A stretch of DNA of 64,000 bases from Saccharopolyspora hirsuta (lineage in GTDB: Bacteria; Actinomycetota; Actinomycetes; Mycobacteriales; Pseudonocardiaceae): positions 124,001-188,000 of the forward strand of contig NZ_VWPH01000011.1 of assembly GCF_008630535.1 (NCBI RefSeq), read 5' to 3'. Shown in pieces: positions 25,855 through 33,835 of this stretch (the first letter of the stretch is position 1; the number at the start of each line of letters is the position of its first letter). The position numbers and the translations under genes are program-made. The notes under the pieces were generated by a model. That model searched no databases, had not been told where the DNA came from, and was given only the letters and a program-made list of their open reading frames with translations.

Positions 25855-28534
25855 ACACGCAGCCACGCAGCGTCGCGGTCGCGATCTCGGCGCGTGACCG
25901 GTACCCGGTGCGCTGGAAGAACCTGGTCAGCCGACCTTCCACGCTCTTCTCGCTGGTGCCCAGCACGGTGGCGATCTGCGCGTTGGTCAGGCCTTCGGTG
26001 ACGAGGGTGGCCAGCAGCCGTTCGTTCTCCGCGACGGTCGCGTTGCGGCCGGGCACCGCCACGTTGTGCGCCCGCATCAGCAACCGGAGCCGGGCGCGGG
26101 GGATCAGCGCACCGAGTTCCCCGTACGCCTCGTACGCCGTGCGCAGGAGCTTCTGATCCCCGAAACCGCATTCCGCCACGGTGGTGACCGTCGCCGCGAA
26201 CTCGAAGGGCCGGTCCTGCTCCGCCGCCAGCGCCAGGACCTCCGAAGCGGCCGCGGCGGAGTGTTCGACGATCACCTGCGCGAGCAGCCAGCTGCGATGG
26301 GCTTCCGCGGAGCCCAGGCGGGCCGCGATCTGCTCGACCCGGTTCGCGCACCGCCTCGCGGCAGCCTGGTCACCGCGCCGGGACTCCAGCTCGGCCAGGC
26401 GCAGCCACAACTCGTCGGTGCCGACCACGACGCCGTTCTCGGCGGCGGTCGTGAGCGCTGACGCGAGGACATCCCGCGATCGCTGCTGCGAGCCGAGCGC
26501 CAGCTCCAGCTCCGACTCCGGCGCGGCCAGCCGGTGGGGCAGCAGCAGGTGTCGGTGACGGGTGTCCTCGAGGACGGCCCGGGCGCGGTTCAGCTGACCG
26601 CGGGCGGTGAGGATGGTGGTGACCTCCCGGAACATCTCGGTCTGGCCGGGGGGATCGCCGTGGACCGACGCGGCCGCGATCGCCGACCGGGCCAGCTCCA
26701 GCGCGCGCTCCCACTGCCCGGCCACGGCGGCGCTGACGGCTCGGCCGGTCGAGGTCCCCTCGTCCGCAGGAGCGCCGAGTCCGTTCAGACCGAGCGCTTG
26801 GAGCAGCGTCCGAGCCGCCTCCACCGCGGGTCGGAGTGACTGGGGAGCGGCGGGGGCGGTTCCGCCCGCGACAGCGACCGCGGCGTCGGCGATGGCGTGC
26901 GCCAAGGCCGCCGAACCGGTTCCGCGCCACTGACCGTGACTGGTGCGGAGCTCGTCGCGCGCCTCCGACCAGCGGTTGAGCAGGCAGAGCGCGGCGGCGC
27001 GAGCGACGACCCGGCTCGCCTCGCTGCCGGGCGTCGAATCCCAGCCGGTCGAAGCGAACTGGCGCAGCTCGACCGCGTTGGCCTTGCTGGCCAACCCAGC
27101 GAGGGCGATGACCAACAATTCCTGCGCGGCATCCGGCTGCAGCGAGGTCGGGTGGTCCCGCAGCGCCGCCTCGGCCGCCTCGCCTGCGAGGGCCAACCGC
27201 TGGTGGCGGGCGCACAGCACCGCGTGCCGGTGCAGTGCTGCGGCGCGCTGCGCGGGATCAGCGATCAGCTCGCATGCCGCCCACCGCCATCGCGCGGCGT
27301 GCGGATGGTCCGGTGCGGCCTCGCCGCGGGCCAGCAGCTCCGTGGCCGCCCGCTCGGCGTCCACCAGCTTGCCCGCGTCCACGATCCGGTCCGCGAGGTA
27401 GCTGCCACCGGGATCGGCCGTGCCGTCCCAGATCGCCGTCACCGCGAGCTGCGCGCTCGTGCGCCGTTCGTAGGGGCCGAGGCACCCGGCGAGAAGCGTG
27501 GCGAGCATCGGCGCCCGGAACCGCCAGCCGTTGCGGTGCGTGATCACCCCCCACGCGCGGAGCTCGTGCAGGGCTTCGAGTACCTCGGCTTCGCTGCGGC
27601 CCGTCACCGCCGCGATCAGCGACGGTGCCGCGTCGCCCAGCGGGTGCAGCACCGACAGGACCTTGGCCGCGGACCAGGTGACCGGGTCGCGCAGGGCTGC
27701 GAACAGCGGGTGCGTGACCGGCAGCTGAGGCGCACCGCAGCGCACCAGGTGGGCATGATCGTCCACGACCCGCAGGCACCCCGACGCCAGGTAGCCCTCG
27801 ACAGCGGCGCGCACCAGCGCGGGCACACCCCGGCAGGCGTTCCGGAGCTCGGCGGCCAGCCCCGGTGCGGGCGTGGCGTCGAGGAGCGAGGAGAGGAGGT
27901 GCTCCACACCGGACACCGGCAGCGGTCGGACCCGCTCCTCGTGCACCAGCCCGCGGGCGCGCAGCTGGGCCAGGTCAGTGGGGGCGGTGGGGGTGCGAAC
28001 GGCGCAGACGAGCGTCGTCCGGGAACCGGCCAACGCGCCGAGCACCGACCGCACGGTGGGCAGGTACCGCGGGGTGAGCCAGTGCGCGTCGTCCAGGAAG
28101 ATCACGATCCGGCGCCGTCCGGTCAAGGTCGCCAGCAGTCGCCGCAGCACGGCCGCGCTGGACTCGCCGCGCGCGGGCGGCTCGCCCAGCTCGGTGGCGA
28201 TCCTCGTCACCAGGCTCGGGAGATCCCGGTCACCGCTGGAGAGCCGGATGCTCACCGTGGTGGTGTGCTGGCCGGTCAGCCGCGCGCGAACCTGCTCCAG
28301 CACCCGGCTGCGGCCGATCCCGGCTGGCCCGGTGACCAGCACGAGCGGAGTGCCCGAGTGCCGGGTGCAGACGTCGAGCACCCGGTCGACGAGCTCCTCG
28401 TGGCCGGACGAACAGGCAACCGACCGGGCCGCTCGGGCAGCGTTGGCGTCCAGGGGGCTGTGCCGCGCCGCGCGCTGCGGCAGTGTGGGGACCGTCGCGC
28501 GGTGCGGGTGGTTCGTTGAACGTGAGGTCAGCAC
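25853..28534 (-). CDS. large LuxR-family (LAL-type) ATPase regulator
   Basis: An 893-aa protein. The N-terminal AAA/STAND-like ATPase has Walker A GPAGIGRSR (about residue 69, with Arg in place of the usual Lys) and Walker B RIVIFLDDAHW (about 145). A long alpha-helical, probably TPR-like middle follows (about 400-820). A C-terminal LuxR HTH comes last (LVTEGLTNAQIATVLGTSEK, residues about 830-890). LAL regulators sense a ligand or protein partner and activate secondary-metabolite or secretion genes. The Lys-to-Arg change may weaken ATP binding. ATG 28534 is the first start of the frame; in-frame starts downstream exist. It is divergent from a second, shorter member at 28768. Confidence 0.82.
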   Translation of the reverse strand: MLTSRSTNHPHRATVPTLPQRAARHSPLDANAARAARSVACSSGHEELVDRVLDVCTRHSGTPLVLVTGPAGIGRSRVLEQVRARLTGQHTTTVSIRLSSGDRDLPSLVTRIATELGEPPARGESSAAVLRRLLATLTGRRRIVIFLDDAHWLTPRYLPTVRSVLGALAGSRTTLVCAVRTPTAPTDLAQLRARGLVHEERVRPLPVSGVEHLLSSLLDATPAPGLAAELRNACRGVPALVRAAVEGYLASGCLRVVDDHAHLVRCGAPQLPVTHPLFAALRDPVTWSAAKVLSVLHPLGDAAPSLIAAVTGRSEAEVLEALHELRAWGVITHRNGWRFRAPMLATLLAGCLGPYERRTSAQLAVTAIWDGTADPGGSYLADRIVDAGKLVDAERAATELLARGEAAPDHPHAARWRWAACELIADPAQRAAALHRHAVLCARHQRLALAGEAAEAALRDHPTSLQPDAAQELLVIALAGLASKANAVELRQFASTGWDSTPGSEASRVVARAAALCLLNRWSEARDELRTSHGQWRGTGSAALAHAIADAAVAVAGGTAPAAPQSLRPAVEAARTLLQALGLNGLGAPADEGTSTGRAVSAAVAGQWERALELARSAIAAASVHGDPPGQTEMFREVTTILTARGQLNRARAVLEDTRHRHLLLPHRLAAPESELELALGSQQRSRDVLASALTTAAENGVVVGTDELWLRLAELESRRGDQAAARRCANRVEQIAARLGSAEAHRSWLLAQVIVEHSAAAASEVLALAAEQDRPFEFAATVTTVAECGFGDQKLLRTAYEAYGELGALIPRARLRLLMRAHNVAVPGRNATVAENERLLATLVTEGLTNAQIATVLGTSEKSVEGRLTRFFQRTGYRSRAEIATATLRGCV

Positions 28535-28767
28535 ATCCCCAGTATTGCCACGACATCCGGCCGAATCCGTTCTCGGTCCATGACCAGATCATTAAAGATT
28601 CCTTGCCTGGGCGCGCACCACTCCGAGTTCCTTGCGGAAATCTAAATTCTGTCGTTCGGGAGGCTTTCCGACCAGGGCTTTCGGCTCGTCCTGGGGATAA
28701 CGTCCGGCCCCGCAAGTGCGGTGAGGGCGCCAGGACGAAGGACGGGAACGTCGTGGGACGGGAACAG

Positions 28768-30087
28768 ATGTCGATCGAGGGCAGGGACGACGTGCTGGCC
28801 GCGCTGCGGTCGGCGTTGCGGGACTGCGAGCACACCCCCCGCCTGGTGGTCGTCCGGGGCGGGGCCGGCCTGGGCAAGACCCGCTTGCTGGAGGTCACCG
28901 CCCGGCGCTGGCGGTCGAGGGGAACGCGGGTGGCGCACCTGCGGGCCAGCGCGTCCGCTCCGACCCGCCCCGACCAGCACGGCGTGGGCGCGCTCGTCGA
29001 CGCGCTCCGCCGGGACTTCGACCAGTTCGGCGACTGCGGGCTGGTCGAGGCGATCAGCGAGCTGGCGCGGTTCCACCAGTGCGAGGCCGCGGTCACCGGC
29101 CCGCGGTTCGCCGCGGTGGCGGCTGAGCTGACCTGGGCGTTCGGCCGGATCGGGAGCCTCGGGCCGGTCGCGGTGCTCATCGACGACGTGCTGGAGATCC
29201 CCGACCCGATCCCGTTGCTGCTGGCTGCTCGCCGCCCCGGCTGCGCGGTGATCGTGTCCGTGCGGGACGACGCCACACCGAGCCCGGCGGCCACCGAGCT
29301 GCTCGGCATGGCCGACGACGTGCTGGACCTGGACGAGCTCGACGACGAGCACATCGCGCGGATCGTCGGCGACTTCGACGGGAGCGCGCACCAGGCGTTG
29401 CGCACCGCCCTCGGCCCCCTGTACGGCAACCCCGGCACCGTGCTGGCGGCCGTGGCGGAGCTGGCCGAGCAGGGCCGGATCATTGCTGGAGACAACGGGT
29501 TTCGGCTGGTCGACCCGGCTGCTCCCATCAAGCTGCCGCAGCACCACGAGCTGCTGCGTCGGGCGGCCCGCCTGGGGCACCTCGGACCGCGGCTGCTCGC
29601 CGCGGCGGCCAGGCGCGGTGAGCTCGATGTGGACGAGCTGCCGGCGGTTGCCGATGCGTTGGGCGCGGACATCGCCGAGTGCGGGCGGACGCTGGACCTG
29701 CTCGTCGAGCACGGCCTGCTGGTGTCCGACCCGCGGGGCTGGTTGCGATGCCTCTGCCCGGCGCTCGCGGCGTCGGCCGCGGGCCACGCCGCCACACCGC
29801 GCTTGCCCTCCCCACCGCGGGAGTTCCGGAAACCCGCTGTGGTGCGCAGCACCGGCTCCGCAGCTGCGGTGTCCTTGTCGGACACCGAGGCCCGCATCGT
29901 CGAGCTGATCAGCGAGGGGTTCACCAACCGGCGGATCGGCGCGCAGCTCGGCCTGAGCGAGAAGGCCGTCGAACGGCAGCTGACCAGGCTGTTCGCCAAG
30001 ACGGGCTGCCGCTCCCGCGTCGAGCTCGTGACGATCGCACCTCGGCGCGGTCGGGCCGCCGCCCTGCGCGGGTGGCGTGCGGCATGA
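28768..30087 (+). CDS. LuxR-family AAA regulator, short form
   Basis: A 439-aa protein. After MSIEGRDDVLAALRSAL comes a canonical Walker A (RGGAGLGKTRLL, about residue 33) and Walker B (VAVLIDDVLEI, about 135). A winged-helix-like region follows, then a C-terminal LuxR HTH (SDTEARIVELISEGFTNRRI, then GLSEKAVERQLTRLFAKTGC, about 370-430). It lacks the long TPR-like middle of its divergent neighbour, but the HTHs are alike (both have SEKxVExxLTRxFxxTGxRSR). ATG 28768 is chosen to match the usual family start; GTG 28753 with AAGGA farther upstream is an alternative. Confidence 0.82.
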   Translation: MSIEGRDDVLAALRSALRDCEHTPRLVVVRGGAGLGKTRLLEVTARRWRSRGTRVAHLRASASAPTRPDQHGVGALVDALRRDFDQFGDCGLVEAISELARFHQCEAAVTGPRFAAVAAELTWAFGRIGSLGPVAVLIDDVLEIPDPIPLLLAARRPGCAVIVSVRDDATPSPAATELLGMADDVLDLDELDDEHIARIVGDFDGSAHQALRTALGPLYGNPGTVLAAVAELAEQGRIIAGDNGFRLVDPAAPIKLPQHHELLRRAARLGHLGPRLLAAAARRGELDVDELPAVADALGADIAECGRTLDLLVEHGLLVSDPRGWLRCLCPALAASAAGHAATPRLPSPPREFRKPAVVRSTGSAAAVSLSDTEARIVELISEGFTNRRIGAQLGLSEKAVERQLTRLFAKTGCRSRVELVTIAPRRGRAAALRGWRAA

Positions 30088-30127
30088 GCGCGGGGAAGTC
30101 GTCGACCGGAGGCGGCACGGCGGAGCT

Positions 30128-30937
30128 ATGACCGGATCGACCCTGCTGATCGTGCTGCTCGCCGCCTGCGAGTTCGTCGGTGTCGGATTGGTCGGCGCCG
30201 TGGTGCTGCGGCTGCTGCGCCGCTTCCCCGTGGCCGTCCCGTTCGCCGCGGTCATCGTGATCACCGTGATCGCGATGACCGCGGGCACCGCGATGCTCAC
30301 CAGCGGGCTGCCCGAGCACCTCGCTGGTGAGCCCGTGGTCATCGTCTCGATGGGCGTCGCGGGCATCAGCGCTGGGCTGCTGCTCTGCGTGCCGGTGATG
30401 CGGGACGGCCAGCAGTTGCTGCGCGGCCGCCTCGAGGTGCAGGGGCTCGCGGAGGTGGTCGACGAGCTGTTCGCCCCGACCCGGGTGCAGGCCGGTGGGG
30501 ACGCCCTGCACCGCACGTCGGTGGCGCTCGGTGAACTCGTCGGCGACGCCGTCCAGGGCGTGGAAGCGGTCGCCGCCGAAGGTGGGGTGCGGGTGTGGGC
30601 GGGATGGGTCGAACCGGAGGTGATTTCGGCGGACCGGGCGGAGATCGCCCGCGCCATCGACAACCTCCTGGTGAACGCGATGCGCTGCGCGGGAGGCGGC
30701 GGCACGGTCTCGGTGGACGCGTGGGGCGGCGAGAGGTGCACCACCGTGTCGGTCTGTGTCGAACCCGGTGGCGGCTCGGGCCAGCGGTCCGGAGTGGATG
30801 TGCCCGACCACCGGGGGGCCGGTCTCCGGCTCGCGATCGTGCAGGGGATCGCGCGGGAGCACGGGGGCGAGCTGTCGGTGCGCGAGGTCCCGGGCGGCTG
30901 CCGCTTCGAGATCCGGCTTCCCGCCGCCGTGCCATGA
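30128..30937 (+). CDS. membrane-bound HATPase-domain protein without a clear H-box
   Basis: A 269-aa protein. Three hydrophobic segments (about 5-28, 34-57 and 66-88) are followed by about 60 residues where a DHp domain should be, but no His-Glu-Leu-Arg-type acceptor motif can be found. A HATPase_c domain comes after (N-box IDNLLVNAMRCAGGG, about 178; G2 box GAGLRLAIVQGIAREHGG, about 234). It may be a decayed kinase or one acting on another protein's His. It starts 40 bp after the LuxR-type gene and lies 213 bp before the intact PhoB-type regulator, its natural partner by position. ATG 30128; CGGAG lies only 2 nt upstream, so the start is uncertain. Confidence 0.7.
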   Translation: MTGSTLLIVLLAACEFVGVGLVGAVVLRLLRRFPVAVPFAAVIVITVIAMTAGTAMLTSGLPEHLAGEPVVIVSMGVAGISAGLLLCVPVMRDGQQLLRGRLEVQGLAEVVDELFAPTRVQAGGDALHRTSVALGELVGDAVQGVEAVAAEGGVRVWAGWVEPEVISADRAEIARAIDNLLVNAMRCAGGGGTVSVDAWGGERCTTVSVCVEPGGGSGQRSGVDVPDHRGAGLRLAIVQGIAREHGGELSVREVPGGCRFEIRLPAAVP

Positions 30938-30965
30938 CGGATCACGGACAGCGGTGGTGCTGTTG

Positions 30966-30987
30966 GAAGTGCTCATGTGAGCGCTTC
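30966..30987 (+). terminator. hairpin after HATPase gene
   Basis: gaagtgctca-tg-tgagcgcttc, a 10-bp stem with one mismatched pair, 28 bp past the stop codon. Confidence 0.4.
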
Positions 30988-31130
30988 GCGCCGTGGTGCG
31001 TAACAGTTCTTCGGTAGTTTCGTCACGCGGAAGCCAGCCCTTCGCGATCGTCGCAGGTCCAGCGGGCGCGGCCGCTCCTCCGGTCGGCGAGCAGCCCGGT
31101 GATCCGGATTAGGGTGGGAGGAGATCGACG

Positions 31131-31154
31131 GTGAGAAGCGGGATCCAGGGATGA
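31131..31154 (+). promoter_or_regulatory. 7-codon leader ORF coupled to the regulator start
   Basis: GTG 31131 is preceded by GGGAGGAG with 7-nt spacing and reads VRSGIQG then TGA at 31152-31154, which overlaps the ATG of the next gene by ATGA. The regulator's own ATG has no proper ribosome site. This looks like a leader ORF whose translation brings ribosomes to the regulator. Confidence 0.5.
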
Positions 31155-31900
31155 CTCAGGCTGATCGAAGCGCGGAGCGCCGCTCGCAGGGCAGCGGGCA
31201 GCGGGTCCTGGTCGTGGAGGACGATCCGACGGTGGCCCAGGTGGTCACCGGCTACCTGCAGCGGTCCGGCTTCACCCCGGTGCACGCCTCGGACGGTGCG
31301 ATGGGCTTGGAGCTGGCGCGGCAGATCGCGCCGGACCTCGTCGTGCTCGACGTGATGCTGCCGGGCCTCAACGGCATCCAGGTCCTCCGCGAGCTGCGCG
31401 GGTCCAGCCAGGTGCCGATCATCATGCTCACCTCGCTGGGCGAGGAGGAGCACCGGCTGCGCGGTCTGGAGTTCGGCGCCGACGACTACCTCACCAAGCC
31501 GTTCAGCCCGCGCGAGCTGGTGCTGCGGGTGCAGTCCGTGCTGCGCCGCACGCACGCCGCGCCCGCGGCGCGGCCCGATGGTGTGCTGCGCGCCGGTGAT
31601 CTGCAGGTGGACCGGTCGGCGCGGGTGGTCACGAAGGCCGGGCGCGAGCTGAGCTTGCCGGTCAAGGAGTTCGAGCTGCTGGTGTTCCTGATCCAGAACG
31701 CGGGCCGGGTGGTGCGGCGCGACGAGCTGATGCGGGAGGTCTGGTCGCACGACTTCGGGGACGCCTCCACGGTGACGGTGCACGTCCGCCGGTTGCGGGA
31801 GAAGATCGAGGACAACCCGTCCCGACCGGTGCTGCTGAAGACCGTGTGGGGCGTCGGTTACCGGTTCGACCTCCCGGGATCCGGCTCCGCAGCGCATTGA
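31151..31900 (+). CDS. OmpR/PhoB-type response regulator
   Basis: A 249-aa protein with an intact receiver: acidic pair VVEDDPTV, acceptor Asp in DLVVLDVMLPG, and conserved Lys in YLTKPFSPREL. The DNA-binding winged helix follows (VVRRDELMREVWSHDFGDAS, VHVRRLREKIEDNP, WGVGYRFD). It should be phosphorylated by a sensor kinase and then bind direct-repeat sites as a dimer. The nearby HATPase protein lacks a clear H-box, so the cognate kinase may be elsewhere. Its start codon overlaps the stop of a 7-codon leader ORF. Paralogue of the degenerate regulator at 22509-23234. Confidence 0.9.
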   Translation: MTQADRSAERRSQGSGQRVLVVEDDPTVAQVVTGYLQRSGFTPVHASDGAMGLELARQIAPDLVVLDVMLPGLNGIQVLRELRGSSQVPIIMLTSLGEEEHRLRGLEFGADDYLTKPFSPRELVLRVQSVLRRTHAAPAARPDGVLRAGDLQVDRSARVVTKAGRELSLPVKEFELLVFLIQNAGRVVRRDELMREVWSHDFGDASTVTVHVRRLREKIEDNPSRPVLLKTVWGVGYRFDLPGSGSAAH

Positions 31901-31914
31901 CCCGTCTGCTTCCG

Positions 31915-31948
31915 GAGGGCCGTCCCGAACGGCGTCCGGACGGCCCTC
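31915..31948. terminator. bidirectional terminator
   Basis: gagggccgtc (31915-31924) and gacggccctc (31939-31948), perfect 10-bp arms, between the PhoB-type gene and the convergent exported-protein gene. Confidence 0.7.
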
Positions 31949-31956
31949 GCGTGGCC

Positions 31957-32304
31957 TCAGGAGACGTAGAAGCTCGGGCCGGGGACCACGTGGACCTCGG
32001 TGCCGCGCTGTCCGTTGTAGATGCTCGACCCCAGGAACCGGCCACCGGCGAACACGTCGATCCGCTCGTTGCCCTGGCCGGCGCTGTTGAAGGTGGTGCA
32101 GGTCGGGCCCATGCCGGGCGAGTAGCTGAGACCACCGCGCCCCGGGAACTTCACCGTGACCGATGAGCCCTGGTGGTTGCAGATCGTCAGGTGACCGGGG
32201 GTGGCGGCCTGCGCCATCCCGGTGGTGGTCAGGGTCAGCGCCACGCCGAGGGCGCCGACCACGCCGGCTGCGCGGGCCATCCGGCCCGAATTGGTCTTCC
32301 GCAT
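31957..32304 (-). CDS. small Sec-exported protein (115 aa)
   Basis: A signal peptide (MRKTNSGRMARAAGVVGALG and a hydrophobic run, cleavage after AQA near residue 33) is followed by an 82-residue mature part with two Cys (LTICNHQG, GPTCTTFN) and Gly-rich strands, ending VPGPSFYVS. It is likely an all-beta extracellular protein with one disulfide. No family is recognised. ATG 32304; the ribosome site is weak. Confidence 0.7.
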   Translation of the reverse strand: MRKTNSGRMARAAGVVGALGVALTLTTTGMAQAATPGHLTICNHQGSSVTVKFPGRGGLSYSPGMGPTCTTFNSAGQGNERIDVFAGGRFLGSSIYNGQRGTEVHVVPGPSFYVS

Positions 32305-32428
32305 CGTCGTCGATCCAATCTGCCAGTTCCGTTGCGGACACTCCCTTCCTACCGGTGTTCCGGGGCGCGAATCGGCGCTCGCGCGGTGCGTTGAGCGAGT
32401 TCGGTAACCGGCTCTGCCCGAAAACCCC

Positions 32429-32836
32429 TCAGTAGCCGAAGTTCTGGGTCCACCATGGACCGTCGGGACCGATGTGGACTCCGACGCCGATGTGCTGGAA
32501 CTCCGCGTGCAGGATGTTGGCGCGGTGCGGGATGCTCTGCATCCAAGCGCGCACGACCGCGGCCGGGGTCTGCTGCCCGGCCGCGATGTTCTCGCCGCCG
32601 GGCTCCTCGAAACCTGCGGCGAGCATCCGCTCGAAGGGCGAGGGGCCGCGCGTCGCCTGGTGCGCGAAGAAGCCGCGCCGGGCCATGTCGGCGCTGTGCC
32701 AGCGCGCGGCTCGGCGGAGGCGTTCGTCGATGGTGAGCGGGTGGAGCCGCCGCTTCGCCCGTTCCGCGTTCACCAGCTGGACGACCTTGTCCTCGGTCCG
32801 CGCCCGCACCAGGTCCCGGCTGGAACCGACAGCCAT
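32429..32836 (-). CDS. CAP/SCP-domain protein without signal peptide
   Basis: A 135-aa protein that is almost all CAP domain: VVQLVNAERAKRRLHPLTID, ARWHSADMARRGFFAH (His of the CAP cavity), FEEPGGENIAAGQ, WMQSIPHRANILHAEFQHIG and WTQNFGY. Bacterial CAP proteins are normally exported, but no signal peptide or TM segment precedes the domain from ATG 32836, and the upstream frame is Arg-rich. GAGGAGG lies 10 nt before the ATG. It sits next to the type VII locus in the opposite direction; export by that system is possible but not shown. Confidence 0.75.
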   Translation of the reverse strand: MAVGSSRDLVRARTEDKVVQLVNAERAKRRLHPLTIDERLRRAARWHSADMARRGFFAHQATRGPSPFERMLAAGFEEPGGENIAAGQQTPAAVVRAWMQSIPHRANILHAEFQHIGVGVHIGPDGPWWTQNFGY

Positions 32837-33074
32837 TCTCCGCACGCCTCCTCGACTTCCCGACCTCCGGGAGCCCCCCGAGCTTCCCGGTTCGCGCGCG
32901 CGGACGCGATCCCGCGGGCGCGGGCGTCGGCGAAGGGGCAGAGATCGAGAACTTTTGGGCAACCGCCCGCGGATCCGTTGCCCGCGGGCCCGGTCAGGTG
33001 CCGACACTGGACTGCACCCGTAGCTCGGGCGATCCGAGTGGTGCAGGAACACCGATCGAAGAGAGGTTCCACCG

Positions 33075-33404
33075 ATGGCCAATCAGATGGTGCAGACCGC
33101 CACACCGGGAATGCAGCAGGCGGCACAGCACTTCTCCCAGACCGCAAGTGATTTCACCACGCAGCTGCGGCGGGTGAACACCACGATGGCGGCGTTGCAG
33201 GCGTCCTGGCACGGGGAGGCGTCGCAGAGGTTCAACGTCGCGATGGACAACTGGGAGCTCTCCTTCAACAAGATCATCGAGAAGCTGCTCCACATGATGG
33301 AGGAGATGGGTGTGAACACCAAGGCGTACGTGGCTGCCGAGGACGAGGCCACGAACGTCGCCCAGTCCTTCGTCTCCGCGCTGCCGCCGCTGCCCGGCGT
33401 CTGA
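33075..33404 (+). CDS. WXG100 protein (EsxB/CFP-10-like)
   Basis: A 109-aa helical-hairpin protein of the WXG100 family. The turn motif is SWHG (Trp about residue 45), and the C-terminal secretion motif YVAAE (YxxxD/E) is at about 85-89. The ribosome site is AGAGAGG, 8 nt upstream. It is the first gene of the type VII locus and lies 27 bp before a second WXG100 gene; such pairs form heterodimers that are exported together and are recognised by EccC. Confidence 0.92.
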   Translation: MANQMVQTATPGMQQAAQHFSQTASDFTTQLRRVNTTMAALQASWHGEASQRFNVAMDNWELSFNKIIEKLLHMMEEMGVNTKAYVAAEDEATNVAQSFVSALPPLPGV

Positions 33405-33431
33405 TCTTCCCCGCACGAGAGAGGAACGAGC

Positions 33432-33728
33432 ATGTCCGATTACCGGTTCGACTTCAACATCGCCGAGGCCACGCTGCAAGACATGCACCAGGTGAACACC
33501 CACGTCCGGCAGGCCCTGGACCAGATGCAGGCCGCGGTCGAGTCCAGCACCGCGGACTGGACCGGTTCGGCCAAGCAGGCCTACGCGGAGGCCAAGGCGG
33601 AGTGGAACAAGCAGGCCGCCATGATGCCCGAGCACCTCAAGGAGGCCCAGCGGAGGCTGGGCTCGATCGCCGAGGGCTACGGCACGACCGAAGTGCGCGC
33701 GACGCAGAGCTGGCGAGACTTCGGCTGA
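33432..33728 (+). CDS. WXG100 protein (EsxA/ESAT-6-like)
   Basis: A 98-aa WXG100 protein with DWTG at the helix turn (Trp about 43) and the C-terminal motif YGTTE (YxxxD/E, about 84). It is likely the heterodimer partner of the preceding gene. A ribosome site (gagaggaacg) precedes ATG 33432. A hairpin follows before the next gene, which may raise the amount of the pair relative to the rest of the operon. Confidence 0.92.
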   Translation: MSDYRFDFNIAEATLQDMHQVNTHVRQALDQMQAAVESSTADWTGSAKQAYAEAKAEWNKQAAMMPEHLKEAQRRLGSIAEGYGTTEVRATQSWRDFG

Positions 33729-33785
33729 ACCGGAAGCGGTGTGGACCTGGCCGCCGGGAGCGCCGATGCGTACCGGCGGCCATCC

Positions 33786-33807
33786 GCGCGGACGAGCCCG
33801 TCCGCGC
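33786..33807 (+). terminator. intra-operon hairpin after the WXG100 pair
   Basis: gcgcggacg (33786-33794), loop agcc, cgtccgcgc (33799-33807); a second 8-bp stem gccgccgg/ccggcggc lies just before (33751-33758/33774-33781). Both are between the WXG100 pair and the next gene on the same strand, fitting partial termination or mRNA processing. Confidence 0.6.
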
Positions 33808-33835
33808 CCGGACTTGAAGCCTTGAGGAGGAAGAA

